64,000 nt of DNA. Origin: CAYVSF01 sp046482855. GTDB taxonomy: Bacteria; Bacteroidota; Bacteroidia; Bacteroidales; UBA12077. The first letter of the stretch is position 1; each line of letters begins with the position of its first letter. This document shows positions 15,811-23,988 of the stretch, piece after piece. A program made the position numbers and the translations under genes. Where the stretch lies: assembly GCA_046482855.1 (NCBI GenBank), contig JAWOEH010000061.1, forward strand, positions 50,194-114,193. The letters are read 5' to 3'. The notes beneath the pieces are model-generated. The model saw nothing but the letters and a program-made list of their open reading frames with translations, was not told the DNA's origin and made no database searches.

Positions 15811-17562
15811 ATGTATCGGACACATACTTGTGAAGAATTAAGAGCAAAACATATTGGCCAGGATATAACTTTATCGGGGTGGATTCAAGCCATCCGTAAA
15901 CTTGGAGGGATGACATTTGTTACCCTACGAGACAGGTATGGTCTTACCCAATTGTTTTTTGACGAGCATTCGGGGGAAGTAAATGAGCGCGTAAAGCAGC
16001 TGGGACGTGAATTTGTTATCCAGGTACGAGGGGAAGTTATGGAGCGCTCGAGTAAAAACCCCCAAATGGCTACCGGAGATATTGAAATTAAAGTACGAGA
16101 AATCAATGTATTGAACCGTTCCGAAGTACCCCCTTTTACAATTGAAGACGATACTGACGGGGGCGAAGAATTGCGTATGAAATATAGGTACCTGGATTTG
16201 CGACGAAACCCGGTGAAGGAGAAGCTGGAACTGCGTCATAAAATGGGGCAGGCTATTCGTCGATACCTGGATACCTTGGATTTTATGGAGATTGAGACTC
16301 CCTATTTGATAAAATCAACTCCGGAGGGAGCTCGCGATTTTGTTGTTCCTTCACGCTTGAATCAAGGGACTTTTTATGCGCTGCCTCAATCGCCGCAAAC
16401 CTTTAAGCAGTTGCTTATGGTTGGTGGATACGATAGGTATTTTCAGTTAGTGAAGTGTTTTCGGGATGAAGATTTTCGTGCAGACAGGCAACCTGAGTTC
16501 ACCCAGGTTGATTGCGAGATGGCTTTTGTTGACCAAGAAGATATTCTTTCCACATTTGAAGGATTGGCAAAGTATCTTTTTAAAGAGGTAAAAGGTGTCG
16601 AGCTCGATTATAATTTTCCGCGCCTGTCGTATGATGAGGCCATAGCGAGCTATGGTTCCGATAAGCCCGATATCCGCTTTGGCATGGTAATGCAAGAAAT
16701 TACTGATCTTGCCCAGGGAAAAGGGTTTAAAGTTTTCGACCAGGTGGATTATATAGGGGGTATATGTGCCGAAGGCTGCGCAGGCTATTCCCGGAAGCAA
16801 TTAGATGCCCTTACGAAGTTTGTTCAAACACCACAGGTAGGGGCTAAAGGTTTAGTATATGTAAAGTGCAATGAAGATGGGTCCTTTAAATCTTCTGTGG
16901 ATAAGTTCTTTACGGAAGATCAGCTTGCTGAGTGGATGAAGGCCATGAAAGCAAAACCAGGTGACCTGTTGTTGATTCTGGCAGGGGAGAGAAAAAAGAC
17001 CCAAACGGCATTAGGTACCTTGCGTTTGGAGATGGGAGACCAATTAGGATTGCGGGATTCCAATGCCTTTTCGCCTTTGTGGGTAGTTGATTTCCCATTA
17101 TTGGAGTGGGATGAAGACGATCAGCGCTTCTTTGCCATGCATCATCCCTTTACCTCGCCTAAGCAAGAGGATATGGAGTTGTTTGAATCTGATCCCGGAG
17201 CCATGCGTGCAAATGCTTACGACTTTGTAATCAATGGCGTGGAGATTGGTGGTGGTTCCATTCGTATCTATAACCCTGAAGTACAGCAAAAAATGTTTTC
17301 AGCTTTGGGGATTGGAAAAGAAGAAGCTCAGGAGAAATTTGGCTTTTTACTCGATGCTTTTAAATATGGAGCGCCTCCACATGGCGGAATTGCTTTTGGT
17401 TTTGATCGTTGGTGTGCAGTATTTGGTGGTTCTGATTCCATTCGCGATTTTATCGCATTCCCCAAAAACAATGCAGGGCGGGACTTAATGATTGATAGTC
17501 CGGCTGGTATCGACAAAAAACAACTTGAAGAGTTGGGGTTGAGTATAAAAAATAAGACTTAA
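15811..17562 (+). CDS. aspS: Aspartyl-tRNA synthetase
   Basis: Encodes 583 residues, the normal bacterial-type length. It attaches aspartate to tRNA-Asp. An N-terminal OB-fold anticodon-binding domain (about 1-105, ITLSGWIQAIRKLGGMTFVTLRD) is followed by the class II catalytic core. Within it are the hinge motif RYLDLRR (about 130), motif 2 FRDEDFRADRQPEFTQVD (about 216-233) and motif 3 GIAFGFDRWCAVFGG (about 527-541). The bacterial GAD insertion (about 290-410) lies inside the core. Motif 3 usually reads GlDRlvmLl, and the WCAVFGG variant is unusual, but the invariant Arg is kept. The gene is a single unit with its own promoter and terminator. Whether it also charges tRNA-Asn cannot be judged by eye. 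Confidence 0.97.
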   Translation: MYRTHTCEELRAKHIGQDITLSGWIQAIRKLGGMTFVTLRDRYGLTQLFFDEHSGEVNERVKQLGREFVIQVRGEVMERSSKNPQMATGDIEIKVREINVLNRSEVPPFTIEDDTDGGEELRMKYRYLDLRRNPVKEKLELRHKMGQAIRRYLDTLDFMEIETPYLIKSTPEGARDFVVPSRLNQGTFYALPQSPQTFKQLLMVGGYDRYFQLVKCFRDEDFRADRQPEFTQVDCEMAFVDQEDILSTFEGLAKYLFKEVKGVELDYNFPRLSYDEAIASYGSDKPDIRFGMVMQEITDLAQGKGFKVFDQVDYIGGICAEGCAGYSRKQLDALTKFVQTPQVGAKGLVYVKCNEDGSFKSSVDKFFTEDQLAEWMKAMKAKPGDLLLILAGERKKTQTALGTLRLEMGDQLGLRDSNAFSPLWVVDFPLLEWDEDDQRFFAMHHPFTSPKQEDMELFESDPGAMRANAYDFVINGVEIGGGSIRIYNPEVQQKMFSALGIGKEEAQEKFGFLLDAFKYGAPPHGGIAFGFDRWCAVFGGSDSIRDFIAFPKNNAGRDLMIDSPAGIDKKQLEELGLSIKNKT

Positions 17563-17581
17563 GTGGTTACTGTAGAAATAT

Positions 17582-17618
17582 AAAAAAAACGGCTGCCCTA
17601 AAGCAGCCGTTTTTTTTA
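17582..17618 (+). terminator. Terminator after aspS
   Basis: Perfect 8-bp stem ACGGCTGC/GCAGCCGT (17589-17596 and 17603-17610) with a 6-base loop and a run of eight T. The A-run before it makes it usable for the converging minus-strand gene as well. Confidence 0.9.
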
Positions 17619-17634
17619 TATAGGAAGTGTTTTG

Positions 17635-18615
17635 TTATTTATTAATGGCCTCCAGGTTGGCAGCGAAATAGAATTTGTCTTTTAATTCCCATTCATTATT
17701 TTGGTTGTCCCATCTGTACTCCATTTTATTTAGAATATCACCGGCGTCATTATAGGTGGCTTCAAACTTTTTGAAATTTATCCACTCGCCCGATAGATAA
17801 TCCCAGCGAAGTTCATGTTGGCTTTGGATATCTCCTTTTCTGTTGTAGTCCATGGTATATTGCAAGGCATTTAGCCAGTCCTCTTGAGCTGTGTTCCATG
17901 TCATACGTACTTCTTTGGTTTTGTATCCTCTCGCATTATAGTCAATTAGGTACTTTCCATCTGTTTCCCAGTTCATTTTTTCAGTGTTCCAGCTTTTGGC
18001 AATGACCTTGCTTGGAGGCATAAAGTCGCTGTAGAATTCCATATCGAAACGCATATAGTTCTCCCAGTTTTCATTGTAGGGATTGAATTTACGAATCACG
18101 GTTGCACTTCTTTCCCCCTCTTGCGTGTAGGTGATAATATACTTCACTTTATTAAACCACGAGCTGGTTGGTTTTGACCATTCCTGGAAGAGTACTTCCT
18201 CTCTTTTCCCCGATTTGTTGTATGAGATATTACGCAGTGTGGCATTCACCCAACCGGCTGTTGTGGGATCCCAAATCTGAACAATTTCGCTTGTTTCATT
18301 TCCTCGTTCATTATACTCGTAATTGGTTTGTGTTAAGTTTTGCCAGTCGGTGTTTCTTTTCTGCCACTGTTGAAGTAAAACTTCAGTTGGGTCATCCTTA
18401 TCGTTAAATTTTCTAATTTCTCTTTGATAGTAAGTCCATTCCTGCGCATTTTCGTCCCACTGGAATGTGTAGAGTGTGTCGTTACCCGCCCAAGTGATTT
18501 TCTCCTTTTGCTTCTCTTCATCATTAATGTCGTGAGCAGCTTTGGGCTGTGCCTGAATGGTTGCCGCTGCGGCAATCAAAAGCAGACTTGCTAATATGTA
18601 TCGTACGTTTTTCAT
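17635..18615 (-). CDS. Secreted protein made of regular 31-residue repeats
   Basis: Encodes 326 residues with a signal peptide (about 1-22, cut after IQA). From Trp53 to the C-terminus the chain consists of eight full and one partial copy of a 31-residue unit. The pattern is W-x6-W at positions 1 and 8, an aromatic at about 14, Y/F at 18, often N19 and G22, then W of the next unit. The spacing is constant (31 residues, once 32), and the first aromatic is Phe in copy five. Conserved Trp/Tyr with alternating polar residues suggest short beta-strands of a solenoid or propeller. I do not recognise a named family, though it recalls beta-rich repeat proteins of Bacteroidota. There is no C-terminal type IX sorting domain and no lipobox, so the periplasm is the likely location. 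It is a single gene facing aspS tail to tail. Confidence 0.8.
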   Translation of the reverse strand: MKNVRYILASLLLIAAAATIQAQPKAAHDINDEEKQKEKITWAGNDTLYTFQWDENAQEWTYYQREIRKFNDKDDPTEVLLQQWQKRNTDWQNLTQTNYEYNERGNETSEIVQIWDPTTAGWVNATLRNISYNKSGKREEVLFQEWSKPTSSWFNKVKYIITYTQEGERSATVIRKFNPYNENWENYMRFDMEFYSDFMPPSKVIAKSWNTEKMNWETDGKYLIDYNARGYKTKEVRMTWNTAQEDWLNALQYTMDYNRKGDIQSQHELRWDYLSGEWINFKKFEATYNDAGDILNKMEYRWDNQNNEWELKDKFYFAANLEAINK

Positions 18616-18827
18616 AATAGGTTGATTTAATGATTATCTGTTTTTTTGTGTTTCTACTTCTATGATGTTTATTTCCCAAAACACCCTATCGACATTTTTT
18701 GTTTTTTTATTCCGTTAATGCCCAATGTGTTCAAAAAAACAGGTGAGCTGTTGAAAACTTAACATGAATTTAACATAAGGCTTCTAATATAGCGCGTAAT
18801 TTGGTCTCAAATTTTAAGCGAAAAATT

Positions 18828-19133
18828 ATGTTGTTGATTAATCAGAACAGGAACGAGTATATTGTGGGTTTTCGCGGTACACGAAAGCTTAACATCGAGA
18901 TTAAAGAAGACGTTGAGGCGCAGATTCTATCGCTCCTTGAGCAACCCATAACAAAATTGGTTCTTAACATGCAGAGCATTGTTTTTATTGATAGTGCCGG
19001 TTTTGAGTTGCTAATGGAGATAGAGCAAAAAGCCGATTTGAAAGATGTCGTCTTTCAGCTCATGAATGTTTCCGAAGAAGCGCATGAGATTTTTGATTTA
19101 TTGAAGATGGAGAAAGTTTTTGAGATCGTATAA
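18828..19133 (+). CDS. STAS-domain protein (anti-sigma factor antagonist-like)
   Basis: Encodes 101 residues from the ATG at 18828. A TTG at 18801 in the same frame would add nine residues, but ATG is preferred. The whole protein is a single STAS domain of the SpoIIAA/RsbV type. The conserved phosphorylation loop reads VFIDSAGFELL, and Ser of DSAG is the expected phosphorylated residue. The C-terminal strand-helix VFQLMNVSEEAHEIFDLLKMEKVFEI matches the family. Such proteins bind a kinase partner in the unphosphorylated state. No RsbW-like kinase, PP2C phosphatase or alternative sigma factor is nearby, so the partner is encoded elsewhere. Single-gene unit with a strong terminator. Confidence 0.9.
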   Translation: MLLINQNRNEYIVGFRGTRKLNIEIKEDVEAQILSLLEQPITKLVLNMQSIVFIDSAGFELLMEIEQKADLKDVVFQLMNVSEEAHEIFDLLKMEKVFEIV

Positions 19134-19151
19134 AATTGAAATAGGATAGAA

Positions 19152-19190
19152 AAATAAAAGAGGCGCTTGTGAAAGCGCCTCTTTTATTTT
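19152..19190. terminator. Bidirectional terminator between the STAS and AhpD-like genes
   Basis: Arms AATAAAAGAGGCGCTT and its complement (about 19153-19168 and 19173-19188) pair perfectly over 16 bp around a GTGA tetraloop. T-runs are available on both strands for the two converging genes. Confidence 0.9.
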
Positions 19191-19200
19191 TCTGATTATC

Positions 19201-19551
19201 TTATTCATTACTTGTTTGTAGTATTTCCCAGTATTCCAGGGCTCTGCGAGTATGGGGGATGACAATTGTACCTCCTACCAGGTTCGCCACAGAGAATATT
19301 TCATACATCTCTTCGTTGGTTACGCCTTGTTCATAACACTGTTCCAGATGGTATTTAATGCAATCGTCGCAGCGGAGTACCATTGAGGTAGCAAGACCCA
19401 ACATTTCTTTCACCTTTGAGGAGAGGGCCCCTTCCATGTAGGTATTTGTATCGAGGTTAAAAATGCGCTTAATAACTTTATTGTCGGTGCTCAGAAGTTT
19501 CTCGTTCATTTTTTCCCGGTAGCTGCGGAATTCATCTATTTGTTTGTTCAT
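19201..19551 (-). CDS. Carboxymuconolactone decarboxylase / AhpD-like family protein
   Basis: Encodes 116 residues, all-helical by appearance. The AhpD-type redox site is visible as C61-DD-C64-IKYH68, with a further Cys72. That CxxC-x3-H pattern is found in AhpD-like peroxiredoxin partners and many uncharacterised CMD proteins. SMVLRCDDCIKYH followed by GxTxEE and a G-GG-I-P helix are typical. It starts 3 bp after miaB and is probably co-transcribed with it. A role in thiol redox balance is likely but unproven. No AhpC is nearby, and lactone decarboxylation is unlikely because of the Cys pair. Confidence 0.88.
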   Translation of the reverse strand: MNKQIDEFRSYREKMNEKLLSTDNKVIKRIFNLDTNTYMEGALSSKVKEMLGLATSMVLRCDDCIKYHLEQCYEQGVTNEEMYEIFSVANLVGGTIVIPHTRRALEYWEILQTSNE

Positions 19552-19554
19552 ATG

Positions 19555-20904
19555 TCAGGATTTTAATTTAATGGCTTGTCCAATTAATGTGGCGGATGTA
19601 GCCTGTTCAACTTCTACCTCAACCAGATCGCCAATATGAAAGTATTCACGGGGGAATACCACAACTTTGTTTTGTGAGTTACGTCCATAAAAATCTTGTG
19701 AAGAACGTTTGGATACTCCCTCAACCAGAACATCGAATACCTTTCCGATGTCCTCTTTTTTACTTTGTGTTGAGAGTTCACTTTGAAGATCAATGATCTC
19801 TGTAAGCCTGCGTGTTTTTACTGAGTCTGGCACATCATCCTTCATTTTTCTGGCAGCCTTTGTGCCTTCGCGTTCAGAATATTTAAACATAAAGGCTAAA
19901 TCGTAATTTACCCAACGCATTAGACTCAGGGTTTCCTGGTGTTCTTCCTCGGTCTCTCCGCAAAAGCCGGTCATGATATCGGTTGTGATGGCGCAATCTG
20001 GGAGAATTTTTCGTATTGCCCGGATTCTGTCCATATAATATTCGCGCGTATAGCCTCTGTTCATGCGTGTCAGTACGGCGGAGCTTCCCGACTGTACAGG
20101 AAGGTGAATATGATTGCATATATTATTGTACATAGCCATGGTATAGAGTACTTCATCGGAAAGATCTTTGGGATGACTTGTACTAAAACGAATGCGCATT
20201 TTAGGATCGACCTTGGCTACGCTCTCCAGAAGTTGGGCAAATGTATAGCTTTTTTTAGAGTCGGGGTCGGTATAATTGTAGGAATCTACATTTTGCCCCA
20301 ATAGGGTAAGTTCTTTGTAACCGGCTTTGCTGAGTTCCTCCACTTCGTGTAAAATGGTTTTTAGCGGACGGCTACGCTCTCCTCCTCTAACATAAGGAAC
20401 AATACAATAAGTACACATGTTATTGCATCCCCGCATAATGGAGACGAATGCCGATACCTTATTTGTGCTTTGACGAACAGGAGCTATGTCGGCGTAGGTT
20501 TCTTCCCTGGAAAGAAGAACATTTATTGCTTTTTGTCCACTCTGTACCTCTTCTAAAAGTGTTGGTAATTCCCTGTATCCATCTGGCCCAACAACCAAAT
20601 CGAGGCTTTTTTCTTCCTCTAAAAGTTTGTGTTTTAAGCGCTCAGCCATACAGCCAATAAGGCCAATAGTTATATCCGGACGACGTTTCTTCTCTTGTTT
20701 GAATACATTTAGTCGGCCCCATACTCGTTGCTCAGCGTTTTCCCGAATGCTGCACGTGTTCACCAGGATCAGATCTGCCTTATCCATGTGTTGGGTTTGT
20801 TCGTAACCATGCTCCCGAAGGATGGAGGCAACAACCTCACTGTCGGCAGTGTTCATTTGGCAGCCATAGGTTTCGATGTAGAGCTTAGGTCGTTTTGTTG
20901 TCAT
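19555..20904 (-). CDS. miaB: tRNA-2-methylthio-N6-dimethylallyladenosine synthase
   Basis: Encodes 449 residues. This radical-SAM methylthiotransferase converts i6A37 to ms2i6A37 in tRNAs that read UNN codons. The three domains are all visible. The N-terminal UPF0004 domain has cysteines 15 (ETYGCQMN), 51 (NTCSIREN) and 85 (GCMAE), which hold the auxiliary Fe-S cluster. The radical SAM core has C160-x3-C164-x2-C167 (MRGCNNMCTYCIVPYVRG). The C-terminal TRAM domain binds tRNA (about 380-446). DVLVEGVSKRSSQDFYGRN supports MiaB over the related RimO and MtaB. The gene is first in a short operon with the AhpD-like protein. Confidence 0.95.
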   Translation of the reverse strand: MTTKRPKLYIETYGCQMNTADSEVVASILREHGYEQTQHMDKADLILVNTCSIRENAEQRVWGRLNVFKQEKKRRPDITIGLIGCMAERLKHKLLEEEKSLDLVVGPDGYRELPTLLEEVQSGQKAINVLLSREETYADIAPVRQSTNKVSAFVSIMRGCNNMCTYCIVPYVRGGERSRPLKTILHEVEELSKAGYKELTLLGQNVDSYNYTDPDSKKSYTFAQLLESVAKVDPKMRIRFSTSHPKDLSDEVLYTMAMYNNICNHIHLPVQSGSSAVLTRMNRGYTREYYMDRIRAIRKILPDCAITTDIMTGFCGETEEEHQETLSLMRWVNYDLAFMFKYSEREGTKAARKMKDDVPDSVKTRRLTEIIDLQSELSTQSKKEDIGKVFDVLVEGVSKRSSQDFYGRNSQNKVVVFPREYFHIGDLVEVEVEQATSATLIGQAIKLKS

Positions 20905-21228
20905 GGTAGTTACCTTAAATTTTCTGCATATTTCACTTATTTTCCGAAAAATGCAATCCTTTTTATGTGTTTTGTAATAGTTCTTTTAAATATCTTTCTC
21001 AACTAACTGTAAATGAGAGGGTATGTCTATGTTGTTAGATGGGAGGCAGTGCGATTTTTCCTTGACCTCCGAGGTGAGAAAGATACAATTTTTTTAAAAT
21101 AATGAATTAAGAACTACTAAAAATGGTGCTTATAACTTCTTGGGCAATGGATATCTCTGAAAATTTTTTATTCAACAGGCAAATTCGTAATTTTGCCAGA
21201 AATTTTTACGTAACCAAAATTTTGTGAT
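20905..21228. other. Divergent intergenic region miaB / yebC
   Basis: 324 bases of A+T-rich sequence between two outward-facing genes. A good plus-strand promoter lies at 21165-21195. For miaB no complete consensus promoter is seen. I find no small ORF, tRNA or riboswitch-like structure here. Confidence 0.6.
21165..21195 (+). promoter_or_regulatory. Promoter of yebC
   Basis: TTTT (21165-21168, one mismatch to TTTG), 19 bases, then TAATTTTG (21188-21195, perfect). The start codon is about 33 bases downstream. Confidence 0.6.
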
Positions 21229-21972
21229 ATGTCCGGACATAGTAAGTGGGCGAATATTAAGCACCGGAAAGGTGCGCAGGATGCTAAACGGGCAAAGGTT
21301 TTTTCCCGTCTTGTAAAGGAAATTTCCATAGCTGTAAAGGAAGGTGGTCCTGATCCTGAAACCAATCCCCGTTTGCGACTGGCAATGCAGAACGCGAAAG
21401 GGGTGAATATGCCGAAGGATAATGTGGACCGTGCCATTAGCAAGGCATCAAGCGAGGGGGATAACCTGGAGGCAATGACCTTTGAAGGCTATGCGCCAAA
21501 TGGAGTAGCTGTATTTGTTGAGTGTTTAAGTGACAATAATAACCGGACGGTTTCCAATGTTCGAGCCATTTTTAATAAATATGGGGGCTCATTGGGAAAA
21601 AATGGCTCTCTGAGTTTTGTTTTTGATACAAAAGGCGTATTTGCCTTTAATCAGCCCGAAGGATTCGATTCTGAGGAGTTTGAGCTAGAAGTGATTGATG
21701 CAGGGGCCGATGAAATTGAACTTAACGACGACTTTGTAACTGTTTATACTGCAAAGGAAGACTTCGGCAGCATGCAGAAAAAGTTGGAGGCTTTAGGCAT
21801 TGAACTAGAAAATGCTTCCCTCCAACGCATTCCGGTCGATACAAAGGAGGTAGAAGTAGAGGCAGCTTTAAAGGTATTGAAAATGATTGATGCTTTTGAA
21901 GATGATGATGATGTACAAAATGTCTATCATAATTTGGAGTTAACCGAAGAGGTTGAAGCCGCTTTAAGCTAG
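21229..21972 (+). CDS. yebC: YebC/PmpR family regulatory protein
   Basis: Encodes 247 residues, the usual family length. The N-terminus MSGHSKWANIKHRKGAQDAK is diagnostic. A three-domain layout follows, with the acidic cleft region KGVNMPKDNVDRAIS and EGYAPNGVAVFVECLSDNNNRTV. YebC proteins act as DNA-binding regulators in some bacteria, and recent work on family members shows they help ribosomes pass polyproline stretches. Which role applies here is not visible. The gene has its own promoter and a hairpin terminator directly after the stop. Confidence 0.96.
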   Translation: MSGHSKWANIKHRKGAQDAKRAKVFSRLVKEISIAVKEGGPDPETNPRLRLAMQNAKGVNMPKDNVDRAISKASSEGDNLEAMTFEGYAPNGVAVFVECLSDNNNRTVSNVRAIFNKYGGSLGKNGSLSFVFDTKGVFAFNQPEGFDSEEFELEVIDAGADEIELNDDFVTVYTAKEDFGSMQKKLEALGIELENASLQRIPVDTKEVEVEAALKVLKMIDAFEDDDDVQNVYHNLELTEEVEAALS

Positions 21973-21992
21973 TTGAATAGTTGTAGTCCTGG

Positions 21993-22022
21993 ACGGTCAT
22001 CGCTGGAAGATGGCCGTTTTCT
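21993..22022 (+). terminator. Terminator after yebC
   Basis: Nine-bp stem ACGGTCATC/GATGGCCGT (21993-22001 and 22009-22017, one G-T wobble) followed by TTTTCTG. The T-run is short, so termination may be partial. Confidence 0.6.
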
Positions 22023-22127
22023 GTTTGTGCTTTCAACAGATTACCGGGAATAACATTGTAGGGGAATATTCGTTTTACAAACGCAGAGATGAAGATAGTT
22101 TCAAACTAAAGCAAAAATACCTTTCGC

Positions 22128-22589
22128 ATGATAAGACTGGCAAAAATACTATTTGTAATTACACTTACAGGAGTTGTATTGAGTAGTTGCATTTCAGGGG
22201 AAAAACTCTCAATTGGAAATGTGCACGACGTACGTTTAAATACTTCCAACCCCAAAGCGATAGGTCTGGATATTTTGATGCCCATCGATAATGAAAATTT
22301 AAGCGGCTTTACCATTACAGATATTGATCTGGATTTTTTTATTAATGGACAATATCTTGGAAAGATCAGGAATTTGGAGTCTGTCCGGGTAAAAGGAAAT
22401 ACCAAAAAGTCTTATCACATTCCGTTAACATTGGAAATTAAAAACATGCTGGCCGGTATGATGCTGATGATGAATAAGTCAGAGAAGAGTAACAGCTATA
22501 AAATTGGCTTGAAAGGAGATATAAAGGCGCGTGCCTTTCTGGTTTCCAAAACAATAAAAATCAAAGAGGAGGATACCTGGTCATTCTGA
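22128..22589 (+). CDS. LEA type 2-like lipoprotein
   Basis: Encodes 153 residues. A lipoprotein signal ends in LSSC with Cys21 as the lipid anchor. The mature domain has an Ig-like beta pattern typical of LEA_2/WHy proteins (NPKAIGLDILMPIDNENLSGFTITDIDLDF, then GxxLGKI and a stretch ending in IPLTLEI). In other bacteria such domains sit in periplasmic lipoproteins of unknown role, often connected with stress or membrane transport. The gene may share a transcript with the SPOR gene 74 bp downstream. TACCTTTC at 22118-22125 resembles a -7 element but lies too close to the ATG for a normal leader, so the start signal is unclear. Confidence 0.75.
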   Translation: MIRLAKILFVITLTGVVLSSCISGEKLSIGNVHDVRLNTSNPKAIGLDILMPIDNENLSGFTITDIDLDFFINGQYLGKIRNLESVRVKGNTKKSYHIPLTLEIKNMLAGMMLMMNKSEKSNSYKIGLKGDIKARAFLVSKTIKIKEEDTWSF

Positions 22590-22663
22590 TTGGCTGGAGA
22601 ATGTTTTTCACTATAAAAATCGTTACCTTTAAGGCGCCATTTGGAGGTATAATCTTTAAGATA

Positions 22664-23158
22664 ATGAACTATAAAGGAGTATTACTAATCGTCTTCGGGT
22701 TGTTGCAAAGCATTGTAATAATAGCCCAGGAAGAACCACGCTCTTCAGCCATTGATCTGAACGATTATGTACTGAAACTGCAGAGCCGACAGCCAGGGCA
22801 GGGAGTTGTCACCATTCAACAGGATACACGATTACATGACCTGTTGAATGCTCATCGACTATATTCTCAGCGTCACCCGGGGATTAATGGGTATCGTATT
22901 CGGATTTTCTCGGAGTTGGGAACGCATGCAAGGGAGGAGTGGGATATGGCAAAAGCGCGTTTTTACAGCCGATTTCCGGATATTCCAATTTATCAGGAGT
23001 ACAAAAATCCAAGTTATAAGATATATGTAGGCGATTATCGAACAAAGATAGATGCTTTAAAGGCTTTAGAGAAGATTCAGATGTATTACCCGAATGCTTT
23101 TATTGTGCCTGATCGTATTAATCGCCCCGAAAAGCCAGAGAAATCGACGCAGGAATGA
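22664..23158 (+). CDS. Secreted SPOR-domain protein
   Basis: Encodes 164 residues from the ATG at 22664. An in-frame ATG at 22601 would add 21 residues and hide the signal peptide, so the downstream start is chosen. A signal peptide (about 1-22, ending in IIAQ) is followed by a short linker and a SPOR domain (about 78-155) with GYRIRIFSELGTHAREEW, RFPDIPIYQEYKNPSYKIYVGDYRTKIDA and LEKIQMYYPNAFIVPD. SPOR domains bind denuded glycan strands of septal peptidoglycan, so a periplasmic role in wall turnover or division is likely. The stop overlaps the transketolase start by 4 bp (ATGA), though a functional link is not evident. Confidence 0.88.
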   Translation: MNYKGVLLIVFGLLQSIVIIAQEEPRSSAIDLNDYVLKLQSRQPGQGVVTIQQDTRLHDLLNAHRLYSQRHPGINGYRIRIFSELGTHAREEWDMAKARFYSRFPDIPIYQEYKNPSYKIYVGDYRTKIDALKALEKIQMYYPNAFIVPDRINRPEKPEKSTQE

Positions 23159-23988
23159 ATACTGCAAATCAGGAATCGCAAAAGCTGATTACAATTGCCC
23201 GCCAGTTGCGCAAGGATGTTATAATTAGCCTTGCTTCTGCTGGTTCCGGACACTTGGGAGCCTCCCTTGGATTGGCTGATATTTTCTCAGTCCTCTATTT
23301 TTCCATATTAAACCATCGACCCAATGAGCCTGCCTGGCCACAGCGCGATCGGCTCGTACTCTCCATTGGTCATGCGGCTCCCGTTTATTATGCTGCTATG
23401 GCTAATGCCGGTTACTTTCCGCGAGAGGAGCTTTTAACATTACGACAACTGGGTAGTCGGTTGCAAGGTCATCCAAGCCGTGAGGATACCGTGCCGGGTA
23501 TCGAATCGGCCTCCGGCTCCCTCGGGCAGGGACTCTCTATTGCTGTTGGCATGGCCTTAACAGCAAAGCTTGATAAACAGGATTGGCATGTGTATTCCGT
23601 TCATGGTGATGGCGAATTGCAGGAGGGTGCCATATGGGAAGCCGCAATGAGTGCAGCTCACTACAAGCTTAATAACCTGACAGCAATAGTGGATAGGAAT
23701 GGGGTGCAGATTGATGGACCTACTAGCCGTGTGATGGAGTTGGAACCACTATCGGCCAAGTTTGAAGCCTTTGGATGGCATGTGTTGGAGTGTGATGGAA
23801 ATGATATTGAGGATCTTATGACCTCTTTTAGTAAAGCCAGAGCTGTAACCAATAAACCTACAGTAATTATCGCCACTACCCATATGGGAGCCGGAGTACC
23901 GGAAATCGAGGATGATTATTCCTGGCATGGCAAGGCTCCCAATGAAGAACAAAAGGATGCATTTTTAAAAGCCTTGCATAATGGCTGA
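23155..23988 (+). CDS. Transketolase, N-terminal (TPP-binding) subunit
   Basis: Encodes 277 residues. This is the first half of a split transketolase, which moves two-carbon units between sugar phosphates in the pentose phosphate pathway. Visible are SAGSGHLGASLGLADIFSVLYF (about 24-45) and the TPP/Mg motif VHGDGELQEGAIWEAAMSAAHYKL with IVDRNGVQIDG (about 141-185). The chain ends where the full-length enzyme would enter the pyrimidine-binding domain. The second subunit gene overlaps by 8 bp, so the subunits are made together. Such two-gene forms are common in Archaea and several bacterial phyla, including Bacteroidota. Confidence 0.95.
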   Translation: MNTANQESQKLITIARQLRKDVIISLASAGSGHLGASLGLADIFSVLYFSILNHRPNEPAWPQRDRLVLSIGHAAPVYYAAMANAGYFPREELLTLRQLGSRLQGHPSREDTVPGIESASGSLGQGLSIAVGMALTAKLDKQDWHVYSVHGDGELQEGAIWEAAMSAAHYKLNNLTAIVDRNGVQIDGPTSRVMELEPLSAKFEAFGWHVLECDGNDIEDLMTSFSKARAVTNKPTVIIATTHMGAGVPEIEDDYSWHGKAPNEEQKDAFLKALHNG

